This document shows positions 43,262 through 53,052 of a stretch of DNA of 64,000 nt, piece by piece; position 1 is the stretch's first letter; the number at the start of each line of letters is the position of its first letter. The stretch comes from Pseudoblastomonas marina (GTDB lineage: Bacteria; Pseudomonadota; Alphaproteobacteria; Sphingomonadales; Sphingomonadaceae). The stretch is taken from NCBI RefSeq assembly GCF_014641655.1, contig NZ_BMID01000001.1:2198427-2262426 (forward strand), read 5' to 3'. The notes under the pieces were generated by a model that searched no databases, was not told where the DNA came from, and saw only the letters and a list, made by a program, of their open reading frames with translations. Made by a program: the position numbers and the translations under genes.

Positions 43262-44646
43262 GCCGCCTCTCCCGCATCGCCGGCAAGCATCTCGCTATGC
43301 GGCCCGGTTCGTTCGTGGCGTTCGATATCCTCTTCGGGCAAGGGCAGCGGATTGCCCCCGAGCGCTGCCGCGAGCCGCTCCTGATCGAGCGCGCCCTCCC
43401 ACTTGGCGACGACGATCGTGGCGACCGAATTGCCGACGAAATTGGTCAGCGCCCGGCATTCGCTCATGAAGCGATCAATCCCGAGGATCAGCGCCATCCC
43501 GGCCACCGGAACCGAGGGCACCACCGAAAGAGTCGCGGCAAGGATCACGAAGCCGGCCCCGGTCACGCCCGCCGCGCCCTTCGAACTGATCATCGCGACC
43601 AGCACCAGCGTGATTTGTTCGCCCAGCGATAGGTCGATGCCGACCGCCTGGGCGATGAACAGCGCGGCCAGCGTCATGTAGATGTTGGTCCCGTCGAGAT
43701 TGAACGAATACCCGGTCGGCACGACCAGCCCGACGACCGACTTGCGGCAGCCGGCGATCTCCATCTTCTCCATCAGGCTCGGCAGCGCGGCTTCGGACGA
43801 CGAGGTGCCGAGCACCAGCAGCAATTCCTCGCGCAGATACTTGATCAGCGAAAAGATCGAGAAGCCCGCCATCCAGGCGACCGTGCCGAGCACCACGAGC
43901 ACGAACAGCAGCGAGGTGAGGTAGAACGTCCCGACCAGCGCGGCGAGGTTCGCGAGCGAGCCGAGCCCGAATTCGCCGATGGTGAAGGCGATCGCGCCGA
44001 ATGCCCCGATCGGGGCGAGCTTCATCAGCATGTGGACGAGCTTGAAGATGACCTCGCTGAACGAGGCCAACACGTCGAACACGAGATCGCTTTGCGGCCG
44101 TGTGGCGGCGATCGCGATCCCTGCGAGGATCGCCACCAGCAGGACCTGCAGGATCGACCCGCTGGTGACCGCACTGAAGAAGGTCGTCGGGATGATGCCG
44201 AGCAGGAACGCGGCGATGGTCTGTTCCTCGGCGGTACTGGCGTAGTTCGCAACCGCGCCGGCATCGAGCGAGGCGGGATCGATGTCGAGCCCCGCGCCCG
44301 GCTGGACGACATTCGCGACCACCAGCCCGACGATCAGCGCGAGGGTCGAAAAGAACAGGAAGTAGACGAACGCCTTGCCGGCCACGCTGCCGACCGCGCC
44401 CATGTCCTTCATCCCGGCGATGCCGGTCGCCACGGTGACGAAGATCACCGGCGCGATGATCATCTTGACGAGGTTGATGAAGCCGTCGCCGAGCGGCTTG
44501 AGCGATGCGCCCAGTTCGGGCGAAACCGCGCCGAGGATCGCCCCGAGCACGATCGCGACCACGACCTGGAAATAGAGCTTGCGATAGAGCGGTTGGCGCG
44601 CAGCGGGCGCGGCCGCACTCGAATCGCGGGCGGACGCAATCGACAT
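43258..44646 (-). CDS. dctA: DctA-like dicarboxylate/amino acid:cation symporter
   Basis: This 462-residue membrane protein is of the DAACS family. Eight or so membrane helices are visible, with the hallmark re-entrant loops: [21 protein letters not shown] (Ser-rich HP1), [21 protein letters not shown] (TM7, with the Asn-Leu-Asp-Gly-Thr motif), [20 protein letters not shown] (HP2) and [21 protein letters not shown] (TM8). Typical substrates are succinate, fumarate, malate or aspartate. It is the first gene of the operon leading to the receptor and faces a DctB/DctD-like pair across a 200-base regulatory region. The start ATG at 44646 gives the normal N-terminus; the frame continues upstream without family match. 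Confidence 0.9.
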   Translation of the reverse strand: MSIASARDSSAAAPAARQPLYRKLYFQVVVAIVLGAILGAVSPELGASLKPLGDGFINLVKMIIAPVIFVTVATGIAGMKDMGAVGSVAGKAFVYFLFFSTLALIVGLVVANVVQPGAGLDIDPASLDAGAVANYASTAEEQTIAAFLLGIIPTTFFSAVTSGSILQVLLVAILAGIAIAATRPQSDLVFDVLASFSEVIFKLVHMLMKLAPIGAFGAIAFTIGEFGLGSLANLAALVGTFYLTSLLFVLVVLGTVAWMAGFSIFSLIKYLREELLLVLGTSSSEAALPSLMEKMEIAGCRKSVVGLVVPTGYSFNLDGTNIYMTLAALFIAQAVGIDLSLGEQITLVLVAMISSKGAAGVTGAGFVILAATLSVVPSVPVAGMALILGIDRFMSECRALTNFVGNSVATIVVAKWEGALDQERLAAALGGNPLPLPEEDIERHERTGPHSEMLAGDAGEAA

Positions 44647-44790
44647 TTTCCTCTCCCCACGCCGCACTCCCGGGCGGCCTTGAAGGGAAATTACGACGCC
44701 AGCGGAGAGTCGACGAATTCCTGAGCGATATTTTTTTCTGTCGTTTTTTCCGAAGCTTACCTGACATGGCCGCGCGATTTTTCCGGCAAA

Positions 44791-44818
44791 CCGCAAAATT
44801 TGATTGCCGCTTTTGCGG
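44791..44818. promoter_or_regulatory. Inverted repeat between dctA and dctB, possible regulator site
   Basis: The arms CCGCAAAA (44791-44798) and TTTTGCGG (44811-44818) are perfect eight-base inverted repeats with centres 20 bases apart, about two helical turns, a spacing typical of NtrC/DctD dimer sites. The site lies midway between dctA (minus strand) and the DctB start (plus strand). I found no clear sigma-54 promoter nearby. Confidence 0.5.
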
Positions 44819-44850
44819 ATTCCCGCACAACGCCTTTCGGGAGAGGCTCC

Positions 44851-46518
44851 ATGGCAAACCGAACGCGCCTGCACGGCTGGGCCATCGCGGCGGCGGCCCT
44901 GCTCCTGTGCGGGTTGCTCGCGATGCTCGCCGTCGACCGCGTCATGCGCAGTACGGCGATCGATGGTGCCGAACGTCGCACGACCGGCAATGCCGAGATC
45001 CTCGTCGCCGGGCTCGAGAGCGAGCTGGAGAAATACAGCCTCGTGCCACCGGTACTGGCGCAGGATCCCGACGTGATCGCGCTGATGCGTGGCGAGCGCT
45101 TCCGTGCCGCCTCGCTCGATCGTCGCCTCGAATCGCTTGCCCGCCAGACCGAGGCCGCGGTGATCTACCTGATGGACGAACGGGGCGAGACGCTGTCCTC
45201 GAGCAACCACGCCCGCCCCGACAGCTTCGTCGGCTCCAATTACGCCTTTCGTGAATATTTCCGGCGGGCGATCTTGCTCGGCGAAGCCACCCAGTTCGCG
45301 CTCGGCACGGTCAGCCGTCGTCCCGGCCTCTATATCGCCAAGCGGATCGGCAACTACACCGACCCGCTCGGCGTCGTCGTGCTCAAGGTCGAGTTCGATG
45401 GCCTCGAGGAGAGCTGGCGGGAATCGGGCAAGCGGGTCTACGTTACCGATGGCGACGGCATCGTCCTGATCGGCTCCGATCCAGACTGGCGTTTTCATGC
45501 ACTCGCCCCGGTCGCGACCGAAACCCGCGATCGCGCGGAGGACCTGCGGACGGTGGGGGTTGCCAGTTTCCCGCTGCTCGACATCGCGGATCGGTTCGAA
45601 CGGGTGGTATCGGTCCCTCTGCACGAGGGACGGATCGCGATCGCGCCGAGCGGGTGGGTCATGCACCTGCTGGTCGATTCATCCGGCGAAGTCGCGAACG
45701 CGGTCGAGCGGGGACGGCTGGCGGTGGCACTGGCGATCGCCTTGCTCGCGATGCTCGGCGGATTGGTGCTCTACCTGATGCGTCGTCGGCACCATGCGCG
45801 CGAACTCGATGTCGCACGTCGCACCGGCTTGCTGCGCGAACAGCTGTCGCAGGCCAACCGGCTCGCCATGCTCGGCCAGATGGGCGCCGGGATCAGCCAC
45901 GAGATCCGCCAGCCGGTCGCGGCGATGCGGGTCTATGCGGAAAACGGTACCAAGCTGCTCGAACGGGGCGACGCCGAGAGCGCGAAGTCGAATTTCGAGC
46001 TGATTTCGGGCCTCGCCGACCGGATCGGCGCGATCACCGGGGAACTGCTCCGCTTCAGCCGCCGCGGGACACGCCAGCTGAAGCCGATGCCGATCGGCGA
46101 GGTGATCGACGGCGCGCTGATGTTGCTCAACGACCGGATCGCCAGCCAGGACATCGCGATTGCATTGCCCGGCGGGGAAGAACGCGAAGTCGAGGTCCTT
46201 GGCGAGCACGTCCGCCTTGAACAGGTGCTGGTGAACCTTCTCCAGAATGCGCTCGACGCGATCGGGAGCGGCGGACGGATCACGATCGACATTTCCACGA
46301 CACCCGAATCCTGCCTGCTGGCGGTGTCCGACGATGGCCCCGGGCTCGATGAAGCGGTCGTCGATCGCCTGTTCCATCCTTTCACCACGACCAAGACGGC
46401 CGGATTGGGGCTCGGGCTCGTGATCTCGCGGGACATCATGGAGGATCTCGGAGGCGACCTGCTGTACGAACCGAGCAAGGCCGGGACGCGGTTCGTGATC
46501 GAAGTGCCGCGCGCATGA
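44851..46518 (+). CDS. dctB: DctB-like sensor histidine kinase
   Basis: This 555-residue membrane kinase has an N-terminal helix ([19 protein letters not shown]) and a periplasmic PDC/Cache-type sensor ([39 protein letters not shown], the DctB signature), followed by a second helix near residue 300. HisKA is [17 protein letters not shown], and the ATPase domain has [25 protein letters not shown] and [13 protein letters not shown]. DctB senses C4-dicarboxylates. The ATG at 44851 is preceded by GGGAGAGG. It overlaps the response-regulator gene by ATGA. Confidence 0.87.
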   Translation: MANRTRLHGWAIAAAALLLCGLLAMLAVDRVMRSTAIDGAERRTTGNAEILVAGLESELEKYSLVPPVLAQDPDVIALMRGERFRAASLDRRLESLARQTEAAVIYLMDERGETLSSSNHARPDSFVGSNYAFREYFRRAILLGEATQFALGTVSRRPGLYIAKRIGNYTDPLGVVVLKVEFDGLEESWRESGKRVYVTDGDGIVLIGSDPDWRFHALAPVATETRDRAEDLRTVGVASFPLLDIADRFERVVSVPLHEGRIAIAPSGWVMHLLVDSSGEVANAVERGRLAVALAIALLAMLGGLVLYLMRRRHHARELDVARRTGLLREQLSQANRLAMLGQMGAGISHEIRQPVAAMRVYAENGTKLLERGDAESAKSNFELISGLADRIGAITGELLRFSRRGTRQLKPMPIGEVIDGALMLLNDRIASQDIAIALPGGEEREVEVLGEHVRLEQVLVNLLQNALDAIGSGGRITIDISTTPESCLLAVSDDGPGLDEAVVDRLFHPFTTTKTAGLGLGLVISRDIMEDLGGDLLYEPSKAGTRFVIEVPRA

Positions 46519-47855
46519 CGATGCTCGATTCAATCCCCGTCTACCTGGTCGAGGACGAGGCGGAACTCGCCCGGGCGACGCAACAAGCGCTCGAACTGGA
46601 AGGCGCGACAGTCAGGCGTTTCGCCCGCGCCGACCAGGCGATCGACGCGATCGATGGCGAATTCGGCGGGGTCGTCGTGAGCGACATCCGATTGCCCGGC
46701 ATGGACGGTCTCGCCTTCTTCGCCCACCTGCGCGAAATCGACGACGCGATCCCGGTGATCCTCGTTACCGGGCATGGCGATGTCGACATGGCGGTCGACG
46801 CCCTGCGCAAGGGTGCGTTCGATTTCCTCGCCAAACCGTTCTCGTCCGAACGTCTCGTCGCGTCGATCGCGCACGCCGCCGCGCATCGCAGGCTGGTACT
46901 CGAGAACCGAGCCCTGCGCGCCCGTTACGACAGATCGGAGGCGATCCCGGGCGTTTCGCCCGCGAGCGAGCGCCTCCGGAGCCTGGTGGCGGCGGTGGCG
47001 AAGACCGATGTCGACGTCGTGATCAGGGGCCCGGCGGGCTCGGGCAAGAGCTTCATCGCAGGCGTGCTGCACGAGCTCGGACCCCGGCGAGCGCGCCCAC
47101 TAGTGACGATCGATGCGGGCACCACGCTCCATCCAGACGCCGAATTGCTGCTGTTCGGGCGCGATCCCGCCGCAGGGCTGTCGCATACCGGACTGATCGA
47201 GCGGGCGCGCGGCGGAACCCTCGTGCTCGACGAGATCGATGTCGCCGACGATTCGTTGCGCGCGCGCCTCGCCAGCTTCATCGAAGGGCGGACGATCCAG
47301 CCTCTCGGGGCTGACCGCAGGCGCCGGGTCGACCTCCGCATCGTCGAAATCGCCGCCGCCGGCAGCGACGGGGCCGATCCCCCGTGGCTGCACCGCAGCG
47401 GGCCGGTCGAGATGCAGGTTCCCTCGCTCGGAGAGAGGCGCGAAGACATCGCCGAATTCCTTAGCCTGTTCCTGGCCCGCCACGAACGGGCCTTCGAGAC
47501 CGAGAGCGGTCCGATCGGCACCAATGTGCTCGATTTCATCCACGCGCACGAATGGGCCGGCAATCTGCGCGAGCTCGATGCCTTTGCGAAACGGATCGTA
47601 ATGGGGCTCGGCTTCGAAGCCGGGGCGGACGTGCCCGAGCCGGCTTCGAAGGGCCTGCGCGAGAGGGTCGCCGCGTTCGAGAGGCGACTGATCGAAGACG
47701 CGTTGCGCGAGACCGATGGCAGCGTGGCCGACACCGAGGCCCTCCTCAAGGTGCCGACCAAGACGCTGTACGACAAGCTCGCCCGGCACGGCATCAAGCC
47801 CAAGCAATTCCGGGCGCGCCGTCACGGGCCGGGCGGCCGGCCAGGGCGAGGCTAG
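46515..47855 (+). CDS. dctD: DctD-like response regulator with degenerate AAA+ domain lacking GAFTGA
   Basis: This 446-residue NtrC-family protein has a receiver domain (VVVSDIRLPGMDGLAFF phospho-Asp; LAKPFSSERL Lys), an AAA+ domain with Walker A (IRGPAGSGKSFIAGVL) and Walker B-like GGTLVLDEIDVAD, and a C-terminal Fis-type HTH (LIEDALRETDGSVADTEAL and KTLYDKLARHGI). The GAFTGA loop that touches sigma-54 should follow the LLFG segment; here it reads LLFGRDPAAGLSHTGLIERA, with no GAFTGA. Activation by sigma-54 is therefore doubtful, and it may act as a sigma-70 type regulator or repressor. It is paired with the DctB-like kinase by overlap. Confidence 0.87.
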   Translation: MTMLDSIPVYLVEDEAELARATQQALELEGATVRRFARADQAIDAIDGEFGGVVVSDIRLPGMDGLAFFAHLREIDDAIPVILVTGHGDVDMAVDALRKGAFDFLAKPFSSERLVASIAHAAAHRRLVLENRALRARYDRSEAIPGVSPASERLRSLVAAVAKTDVDVVIRGPAGSGKSFIAGVLHELGPRRARPLVTIDAGTTLHPDAELLLFGRDPAAGLSHTGLIERARGGTLVLDEIDVADDSLRARLASFIEGRTIQPLGADRRRRVDLRIVEIAAAGSDGADPPWLHRSGPVEMQVPSLGERREDIAEFLSLFLARHERAFETESGPIGTNVLDFIHAHEWAGNLRELDAFAKRIVMGLGFEAGADVPEPASKGLRERVAAFERRLIEDALRETDGSVADTEALLKVPTKTLYDKLARHGIKPKQFRARRHGPGGRPGRG

Positions 47856-47884
47856 CGAAAGCGAGTAGGCGGGCGTTTCACACT

Positions 47885-47906
47885 TATTAACCCTGAATTC
47901 CTATCA
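47885..47906 (+). promoter_or_regulatory. Promoter-like box upstream of the hybrid kinase gene
   Basis: The stretch TATTAACC followed by AATTCCTATCA recurs at 51503-51524, upstream of the response-regulator gene, with the same spacing (18 of 22 positions match). It lies about 40 bases ahead of the kinase start. The shared block suggests a common promoter type or regulator; CCTATCA may be the -10 region. Inference from the repeat. Confidence 0.5.
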
Positions 47907-47947
47907 CCGCCCCCAACTCGAACACACCACCATTGCACGGAAATCCA

Positions 47948-50900
47948 ATGTCGCAGAGGAGCTCGGGAGCGGACCTGCGGGGCGTGAGACGGTTTTTCCG
48001 TCCCCGGACCGTGCGCGACATCGCCTTGCTGGCCGTGCTCTACTTCGTCGCCGGCCTGATCGGGAAATCGCTCGCGGTTCCGCCGGGCTATGCGACCATC
48101 ATCTGGCCCGCCTCGGGCATCGCGCTGTGTGCCTTGCTGGCCCGGGGCAACAGCCTCTGGCCGGGAATCTGGCTGGGATCCTTCGCGTTCAACTTCATGA
48201 CCGGGCTCGAAAGCTCGGTCAATTTCGAGAACGTCGGGCCCGTCGTCGCGATCGCCGCATCGCTCGGTGTCGGGGCCACGCTCCAGGCGATCGCCGGCCT
48301 CCAGATGGCGCGGCGGTTCGCCGACGGATTCGAGCTTTCGAGCCTGCGCCGGCTGGCCGGGTCGACGCTGCTGGTGGTTATCCTCCCCTGCATCATCGCA
48401 CCGACCATCGGAGTCACGACCCTGCTCGCCGCCGGAGCGATCGATGGCAGAATGGCCCTCGACAACTGGGTAACCTGGTATTTCGGCGACCTGCTCGGGG
48501 TCATCCTGATCATGCCGATCCTGCTCCTGTCCGTACGATCGCCGGTCGATGTGCGCTGGCGCGGGCGCTCGCTACAGGGGGCCAGTTCGCTGATCGCCAT
48601 CAGCCTCGTCGCGGTGCTGCTGCTCACCTTCTATGTCTGGCGCTTCATCTCGGTGAACGAATACGACGAGGCGCGCAGCAATTTCGCGGCGATGGCTGCC
48701 GATACGGAAGAGGCGCTCGGCCACCGACTCCAGATATACCAGCGCGCGCTCGAAGGCGCCGCCGCCCTGGCCACGGTCGATAACGACATCACGCCGTCAG
48801 AATGGCGGACCTACATCGACAGGCTCGAGATATCGCGCGCCTATCCGGGCATGCGCGGCTTCGGCATGTTCGAAGCCGTGGCCGCCGAGGACCTGCCCGC
48901 CTACCGCGCCGAGTTCGCACGCGAGTTCGGTAACCGCTTCGAAGTCCATCCGCGGGTCGAGCGCGACCAGCATTTCGTCATCAACCGGATCGAACCGCTC
49001 GAAAGCAATCTCGCCGCGTTGGGGCTCGACCTCGCCTTCGAGGAAGGGCGGCGCGAAGCGATTGCCTTGTCGACATCCAGCCGGAATCCGGTCCTCACCC
49101 GACCGATCGTGCTGGTGCAGGACGAGAAACAGGGCGCCGGCTTCCTGCTGATCCTGCCGGTCTACGATGCCGAAGGAGAGCCCACCGGGCGGTGGGTCTA
49201 TGCCGCGCTCGTCGCCGAGGAACTGCTCGCCTCGCTGACCCCGAGGCAGGGCGAGCAGTTCGCGCTCGAAGTCTATCACGGCGATTGGCCGGACACCGAC
49301 AAGCTTCTTTTCGCCACCGGTGCAGCCGGCGCCAGCCCGCGGTTCGAGCTACGTCGTTCGATGCGGTTGGCAGGCCAGCCGGTCACGCTGCGCTGGACCA
49401 GCCTCGCTCCGTTCGAACAGCGCTACGCATCGAGCGCGCCGCTGCTCGCGCTGGCGAGCGGGTTGCTGATCACGGTGCTGCTGGGGATCCTGCTGACAAT
49501 CTTCCTGCGCCGCGAAAGTCATGTCGTGCGCAAGGTCAACGAGGCGACGGCGGAACTGGCCGAACGCAATCGCATGCTCGAAATGGCCGAGGCCACCGCC
49601 CATATCGGCCATTGGCAGATCTACCTTGAAGGCGAAGAGATCGAATGGTCCGACGAGGTCTTCCGCCTCCATGGTCTCGAGCCGGGGAGCGCACCCACTC
49701 TCGCAGAAGCCTTCGCATTCTATCACCCCGATGATCGTCAGATGGCCGAAGAGGCAATCGATCATGCGTTCGCGACAGGACAGTCGTGCAATTTCGAGGC
49801 CCGCCTCGTGACGGCTGACGGGAGGACCCTGCATGTCGAGGTGATCGGGCGAGTCGGCTTCGACCGAAGCGGGAATGCGAAGACCGTCTTCGGGGTCATG
49901 ATGGACCGGACCGACGAAACCGTGATGCGCGAGCGCCTAACCGAGACGCTCGTCGAGGCACGCGCTGCGGACAAGGCCAAATCGAGCTTCCTCGCCAATA
50001 TGAGCCACGAGATCCGAACGCCGATGAACGGCGTGATCGGGTTTACCGAACTGGCGCTGAGCGAGGAGAAGGACCCGGCCCAGAAACGCCGCCTGCAGAT
50101 GATCGCGGATTCGGGCAATGCCATGCTCCGCCTGCTCAACGACCTGCTCGATTTTGCCAAGATCGAGGCCAAGCAGATGGCGGTCGTCAGCGAGCCGACC
50201 GATCTCAGGCACACCTTGCTCGGCTGCCAGCGCCTGATGGAACCGGTGGCCCGTGCGCAGGGCCTGCCGCTCAAGCTCGAGATCGATCCGTCGCTGCCCA
50301 ACATGGTGCTGGTCGACAAGATGCGCTTTCGCCAGATCGTGCTGAACCTCGTCGGCAATGCACTCAAATTCACCGAAGAAGGCGAGGTGAAGATCTCGGC
50401 GACGGTCAGTCAGCGGCAATCGGACGATGCCTCCCGCATCTTCGTCACCGTGCGCGACACCGGCATCGGAATTCCGGCCGACCGGCTCGACAGCATCTTC
50501 GAGAAGTTCACCCAGGCCGACGACACCACCGCGCGGCGCTATGGCGGCACCGGGCTGGGGCTGCCGATCAGCGCCGAGCTCGCCGAGTTGATGGGCGGCG
50601 AATTGCGCGCTGAGAGCGAGCCGGGCAGCGGTTCGGCCTTTACCCTGTCGCTGCCGCTCGAGGAAAGCACCGAAGCGATACCAACGCGGTCGACCCCGGA
50701 GCCCGACGGCCATTGCGGCCATGGCATCGCGCTGCGCATCCTCGTCGCCGAGGACAACCCGGTGAACCAAGAACTGACCATGGCGATGGTCTCGAGAGCC
50801 GGTCACGATTGCGAACTCGTACGCAACGGCCGCGAAGCCGTGGAAGCGGTCACGCGCGCCAACAACGAGGGCCGGCCCTACGACCTGGTCCTGATGGACA

Positions 50901-51448
50901 TGCAGATGCCGGAAATGGACGGGCTGCAGGCGACGCGCGCGATCCGCGAGGCGGGGTTCGAAGCGTCCAGGCTGCCGATCCTTGCGGTCACCGCCAATGC
51001 CTATGCCGACGACATGCAGCGCTGCGAGGCGGCGGGCATGCAAGCGCATCTCGCCAAGCCGCTGCGGCTCAAGGACCTGTGCACGGCGATCGCGCGCTGG
51101 TCGGCGCGGGTCGAACCGCCCGTATCGGGCGCGGACGACAGCATCGAGGAGGAAACCGATCCGCGGCTGCGCAGCATGTTCGAGGATCGCAAGGCCGCGA
51201 CCATCGAAGCGATCGACGACATTCTCGACAAGGATCGCCCGAGCGACGCCGAGAAGAAAAAGATCGCCGGCCTGTTGCACCAAATCGCCGGGGTCGCCGC
51301 CTATTTCGGCCAGGCCCGGCTCGGCGAAAGCTGCCGCGAGCACGAGCGATTGCTGCTGGATACCCGGGACGATAGCGAGGGCCGCGCATTGCTCGAGACG
51401 ATGCGCGAAAAACTCGCGGGCATTCCCGAACAATCCGCCTCCGAATGA
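47948..51448 (+). CDS. MASE1/CHASE/PAS hybrid sensor histidine kinase with receiver and HPt domains
   Basis: This is a complete phosphorelay on one chain of about 1166 residues. Residues ~15-230 are a MASE1 membrane sensor (VPPGYATIIWPASGIALCALL; eight or so helices). A CHASE extracellular domain follows (YPGMRGFGMFEAV; EPLESNLAALGLDLAFEEGRR), then a helix (LLALASGLLITVLLGILLTI), a PAS domain (IEWSDEVFRLHGLEPG), HisKA (LANMSHEIRTPMNGVIGF), HATPase (NLVGNALKFTEEGE; GTGLGLPISAELA), a receiver (LVLMDMQMPEMDGL; Lys in AHLAKPLRL), and a C-terminal HPt domain (LLHQIAGVAAYFG). ATG 47948 is used; TTG 47933 would add five residues. It probably feeds the CheY-like protein encoded next. Confidence 0.92.
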   Translation: MSQRSSGADLRGVRRFFRPRTVRDIALLAVLYFVAGLIGKSLAVPPGYATIIWPASGIALCALLARGNSLWPGIWLGSFAFNFMTGLESSVNFENVGPVVAIAASLGVGATLQAIAGLQMARRFADGFELSSLRRLAGSTLLVVILPCIIAPTIGVTTLLAAGAIDGRMALDNWVTWYFGDLLGVILIMPILLLSVRSPVDVRWRGRSLQGASSLIAISLVAVLLLTFYVWRFISVNEYDEARSNFAAMAADTEEALGHRLQIYQRALEGAAALATVDNDITPSEWRTYIDRLEISRAYPGMRGFGMFEAVAAEDLPAYRAEFAREFGNRFEVHPRVERDQHFVINRIEPLESNLAALGLDLAFEEGRREAIALSTSSRNPVLTRPIVLVQDEKQGAGFLLILPVYDAEGEPTGRWVYAALVAEELLASLTPRQGEQFALEVYHGDWPDTDKLLFATGAAGASPRFELRRSMRLAGQPVTLRWTSLAPFEQRYASSAPLLALASGLLITVLLGILLTIFLRRESHVVRKVNEATAELAERNRMLEMAEATAHIGHWQIYLEGEEIEWSDEVFRLHGLEPGSAPTLAEAFAFYHPDDRQMAEEAIDHAFATGQSCNFEARLVTADGRTLHVEVIGRVGFDRSGNAKTVFGVMMDRTDETVMRERLTETLVEARAADKAKSSFLANMSHEIRTPMNGVIGFTELALSEEKDPAQKRRLQMIADSGNAMLRLLNDLLDFAKIEAKQMAVVSEPTDLRHTLLGCQRLMEPVARAQGLPLKLEIDPSLPNMVLVDKMRFRQIVLNLVGNALKFTEEGEVKISATVSQRQSDDASRIFVTVRDTGIGIPADRLDSIFEKFTQADDTTARRYGGTGLGLPISAELAELMGGELRAESEPGSGSAFTLSLPLEESTEAIPTRSTPEPDGHCGHGIALRILVAEDNPVNQELTMAMVSRAGHDCELVRNGREAVEAVTRANNEGRPYDLVLMDMQMPEMDGLQATRAIREAGFEASRLPILAVTANAYADDMQRCEAAGMQAHLAKPLRLKDLCTAIARWSARVEPPVSGADDSIEEETDPRLRSMFEDRKAATIEAIDDILDKDRPSDAEKKKIAGLLHQIAGVAAYFGQARLGESCREHERLLLDTRDDSEGRALLETMREKLAGIPEQSASE

Positions 51449-51502
51449 GCGGTTCGCACGTAGTCCCCGTGCAAGGTCCGGCCAGGAGCCCCGTTAAATG
51501 GG

Positions 51503-51524
51503 TATTTACCACCAATTCCTATCA
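51503..51524 (+). promoter_or_regulatory. Second copy of the promoter-like box, upstream of the response regulator
   Basis: TATTTACC followed by AATTCCTATCA repeats the block at 47885-47906 with identical spacing. It sits 24 bases ahead of the response-regulator start. It probably drives the gene set from the response regulator through the glycosyltransferase, which are joined by overlaps. Confidence 0.5.
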
Positions 51525-51547
51525 AGGGCCCAAGTCTGGAGCGAAAC

Positions 51548-51916
51548 ATGGCCAATATCCTGATTGCCGACGATGACCCCATCCTCGTCGAAATCCTCAA
51601 GTTTCGCCTCGAAGGGGCCGGCCATTCGGTGACCGTGGCAAGCGATGGCGAGCAGGCGCTCGAAGCCGCCCGCGCCAATCTGCCTGCTTTGGTGGTCCTC
51701 GATTCGATGATGCCGATCATTTCCGGGCCCGACGTGCTGGCCGAACTCAAGGCCGATCCGGCGCTGCGCGACATTCCGGTGGTGATGCTGACCGCGCGCG
51801 ACAGCGAGGCCGATATCGTTGCCGGACTCAAGGGCGGCGCGGCCGAATACCTCACCAAGCCCTTTATCCCGCAGGAATTGCTGGTCCGCATTTCGGGACT
51901 GCTCGGGCGTTCGTGA
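51548..51916 (+). CDS. CheY-like single-domain response regulator
   Basis: This 122-residue receiver domain has NILIADDDPILVEIL (acidic pocket), VVLDSMMPIISGP (phospho-Asp), VVMLTARDSEADI (Thr) and AAEYLTKPFIPQEL (Lys). It has no output domain. It overlaps the following outer-membrane protein gene (GTGA), so it is probably the output of the upstream hybrid kinase, acting by protein contact on the polysaccharide machinery. A good ribosome site (GGAGCGAAAC) precedes the ATG. Confidence 0.9.
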   Translation: MANILIADDDPILVEILKFRLEGAGHSVTVASDGEQALEAARANLPALVVLDSMMPIISGPDVLAELKADPALRDIPVVMLTARDSEADIVAGLKGGAAEYLTKPFIPQELLVRISGLLGRS

Positions 51917-53052
51917 GGCAACTCGCGCGATCCTTGCCCGCGCTGCTGGTTGCCGCGGTGCCGCTGCCGATCGCCGCGCAGGACGCAGCGGCGACGCGTA
52001 CGGCGCAGCTCGATGCAGCAGGAGAGGCGCGGGAGGCCGGCGATTTCGCCACGGCCCGACGCATCCTGCTCGCGCTGCTCGCCGCCACGCCGGACGATCC
52101 GGATCTGTTGCGCCGGCTCGCGATGATCGAAGCCGGAGCCGGCAATCTTGCTCAGGCCCAAGCGCGGATCGACCGCGCTGCGGCACTCGCGCCGGGCGAT
52201 CTCGATGTCGCGCTCGCGCGGGCCTACATCCTCTACTGGCGGGGGGAATTCGCCGCCGCGCAGGACGCCGTCGACACAATCGGCGTGCGCGATCCCGACT
52301 ATCCCGAGCTTGCGGCCCTGCGCGACAACCTCGCCCGCCATGCCCGGGCGGATGGCGTCCGCCTCCGGTCGCTGGCGGTTTCCGGCAGCGTTTCCGACAT
52401 CGCCTTCGCCAATCGCGCCGGCCAGACCTGGACCGGACAAAGCGTCGCGATCGCGGTCGACGCGGGCCGCGCCAACACGCTGACCTTCGGCCTCGAACGC
52501 GAGGATCGCGGACCGGTCGACACCCAGCTTTCGGGCCGCTTCGACCATCGGATCGGCAACGGCTTGCTCTATGTTGCGGCGACCGCGGTCCCTTCGGCCG
52601 ATTTCCGGGAGGAATGGAGCCTCGCGGCAGGTGGCGAGATCGCCGCGACCGATCGCGTCGCAGCCTCGATCGACCTGCGCTACGCCGAATACGTGACCGG
52701 TTCGATCGTGGCGCTCCAGCCCGGCCTGCGATTCGATCTCTGGCGGGGCCTTGCGGTGACCGGGCGCGCGATCAACCTCTTCGGCGGCGGCGAGGGCTAT
52801 CGCCTCGGCGGATACTTACGCCTCGATTACCACCCCTCCAACGGCCCTTCGGCCTTTGCCATCGGCGCGAGCTATCCCGACGTCGAGGCCGACGGGGTGC
52901 GCCAGCTCCGAAGTGCGGCGGTCGGGCTCACCCTCCCGCTCGCAGACCGCGTCGCGCTCACCGCCGCGACCAGCTACGACGATCGCGAGAACAGCTATCG
53001 CCGATTGTCGGGCACGATCGCCCTCACCTACCGCTTCGGAGGTGCGCGATGA
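51913..53052 (+). CDS. YaiO-family outer-membrane beta-barrel protein with TPR repeats
   Basis: This 379-residue protein has a signal peptide (ending LPIAAQD), then TPR-like helices (LDAAGEAREAGDFATARRILL; RRLAMIEAGAGNLAQAQARID; LALARAYILYWRGEF-like segment), and a C-terminal barrel of alternating strands ending GTIALTYRFGGAR. YaiO-type proteins sit in the outer membrane, often with polysaccharide genes. The GTG start overlaps the response-regulator stop, and its own stop overlaps the HEAT-repeat gene by ATGA. Likely role: export channel or scaffold for a polymer made by the downstream glycosyltransferase. Confidence 0.8.
   Translation: MRQLARSLPALLVAAVPLPIAAQDAAATRTAQLDAAGEAREAGDFATARRILLALLAATPDDPDLLRRLAMIEAGAGNLAQAQARIDRAAALAPGDLDVALARAYILYWRGEFAAAQDAVDTIGVRDPDYPELAALRDNLARHARADGVRLRSLAVSGSVSDIAFANRAGQTWTGQSVAIAVDAGRANTLTFGLEREDRGPVDTQLSGRFDHRIGNGLLYVAATAVPSADFREEWSLAAGGEIAATDRVAASIDLRYAEYVTGSIVALQPGLRFDLWRGLAVTGRAINLFGGGEGYRLGGYLRLDYHPSNGPSAFAIGASYPDVEADGVRQLRSAAVGLTLPLADRVALTAATSYDDRENSYRRLSGTIALTYRFGGAR

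Noticed and set aside
44647-44850. A sigma-54 promoter for dctA
   Set aside because: GGC and TTGC elements occur, but the nearest pair has GG and GC 12 bases apart instead of 10, so the consensus is not met.
49937-51433. A 498-codon frame opposite the hybrid kinase
   Set aside because: Antisense shadow; kinase, receiver and HPt motifs are all on the plus strand.
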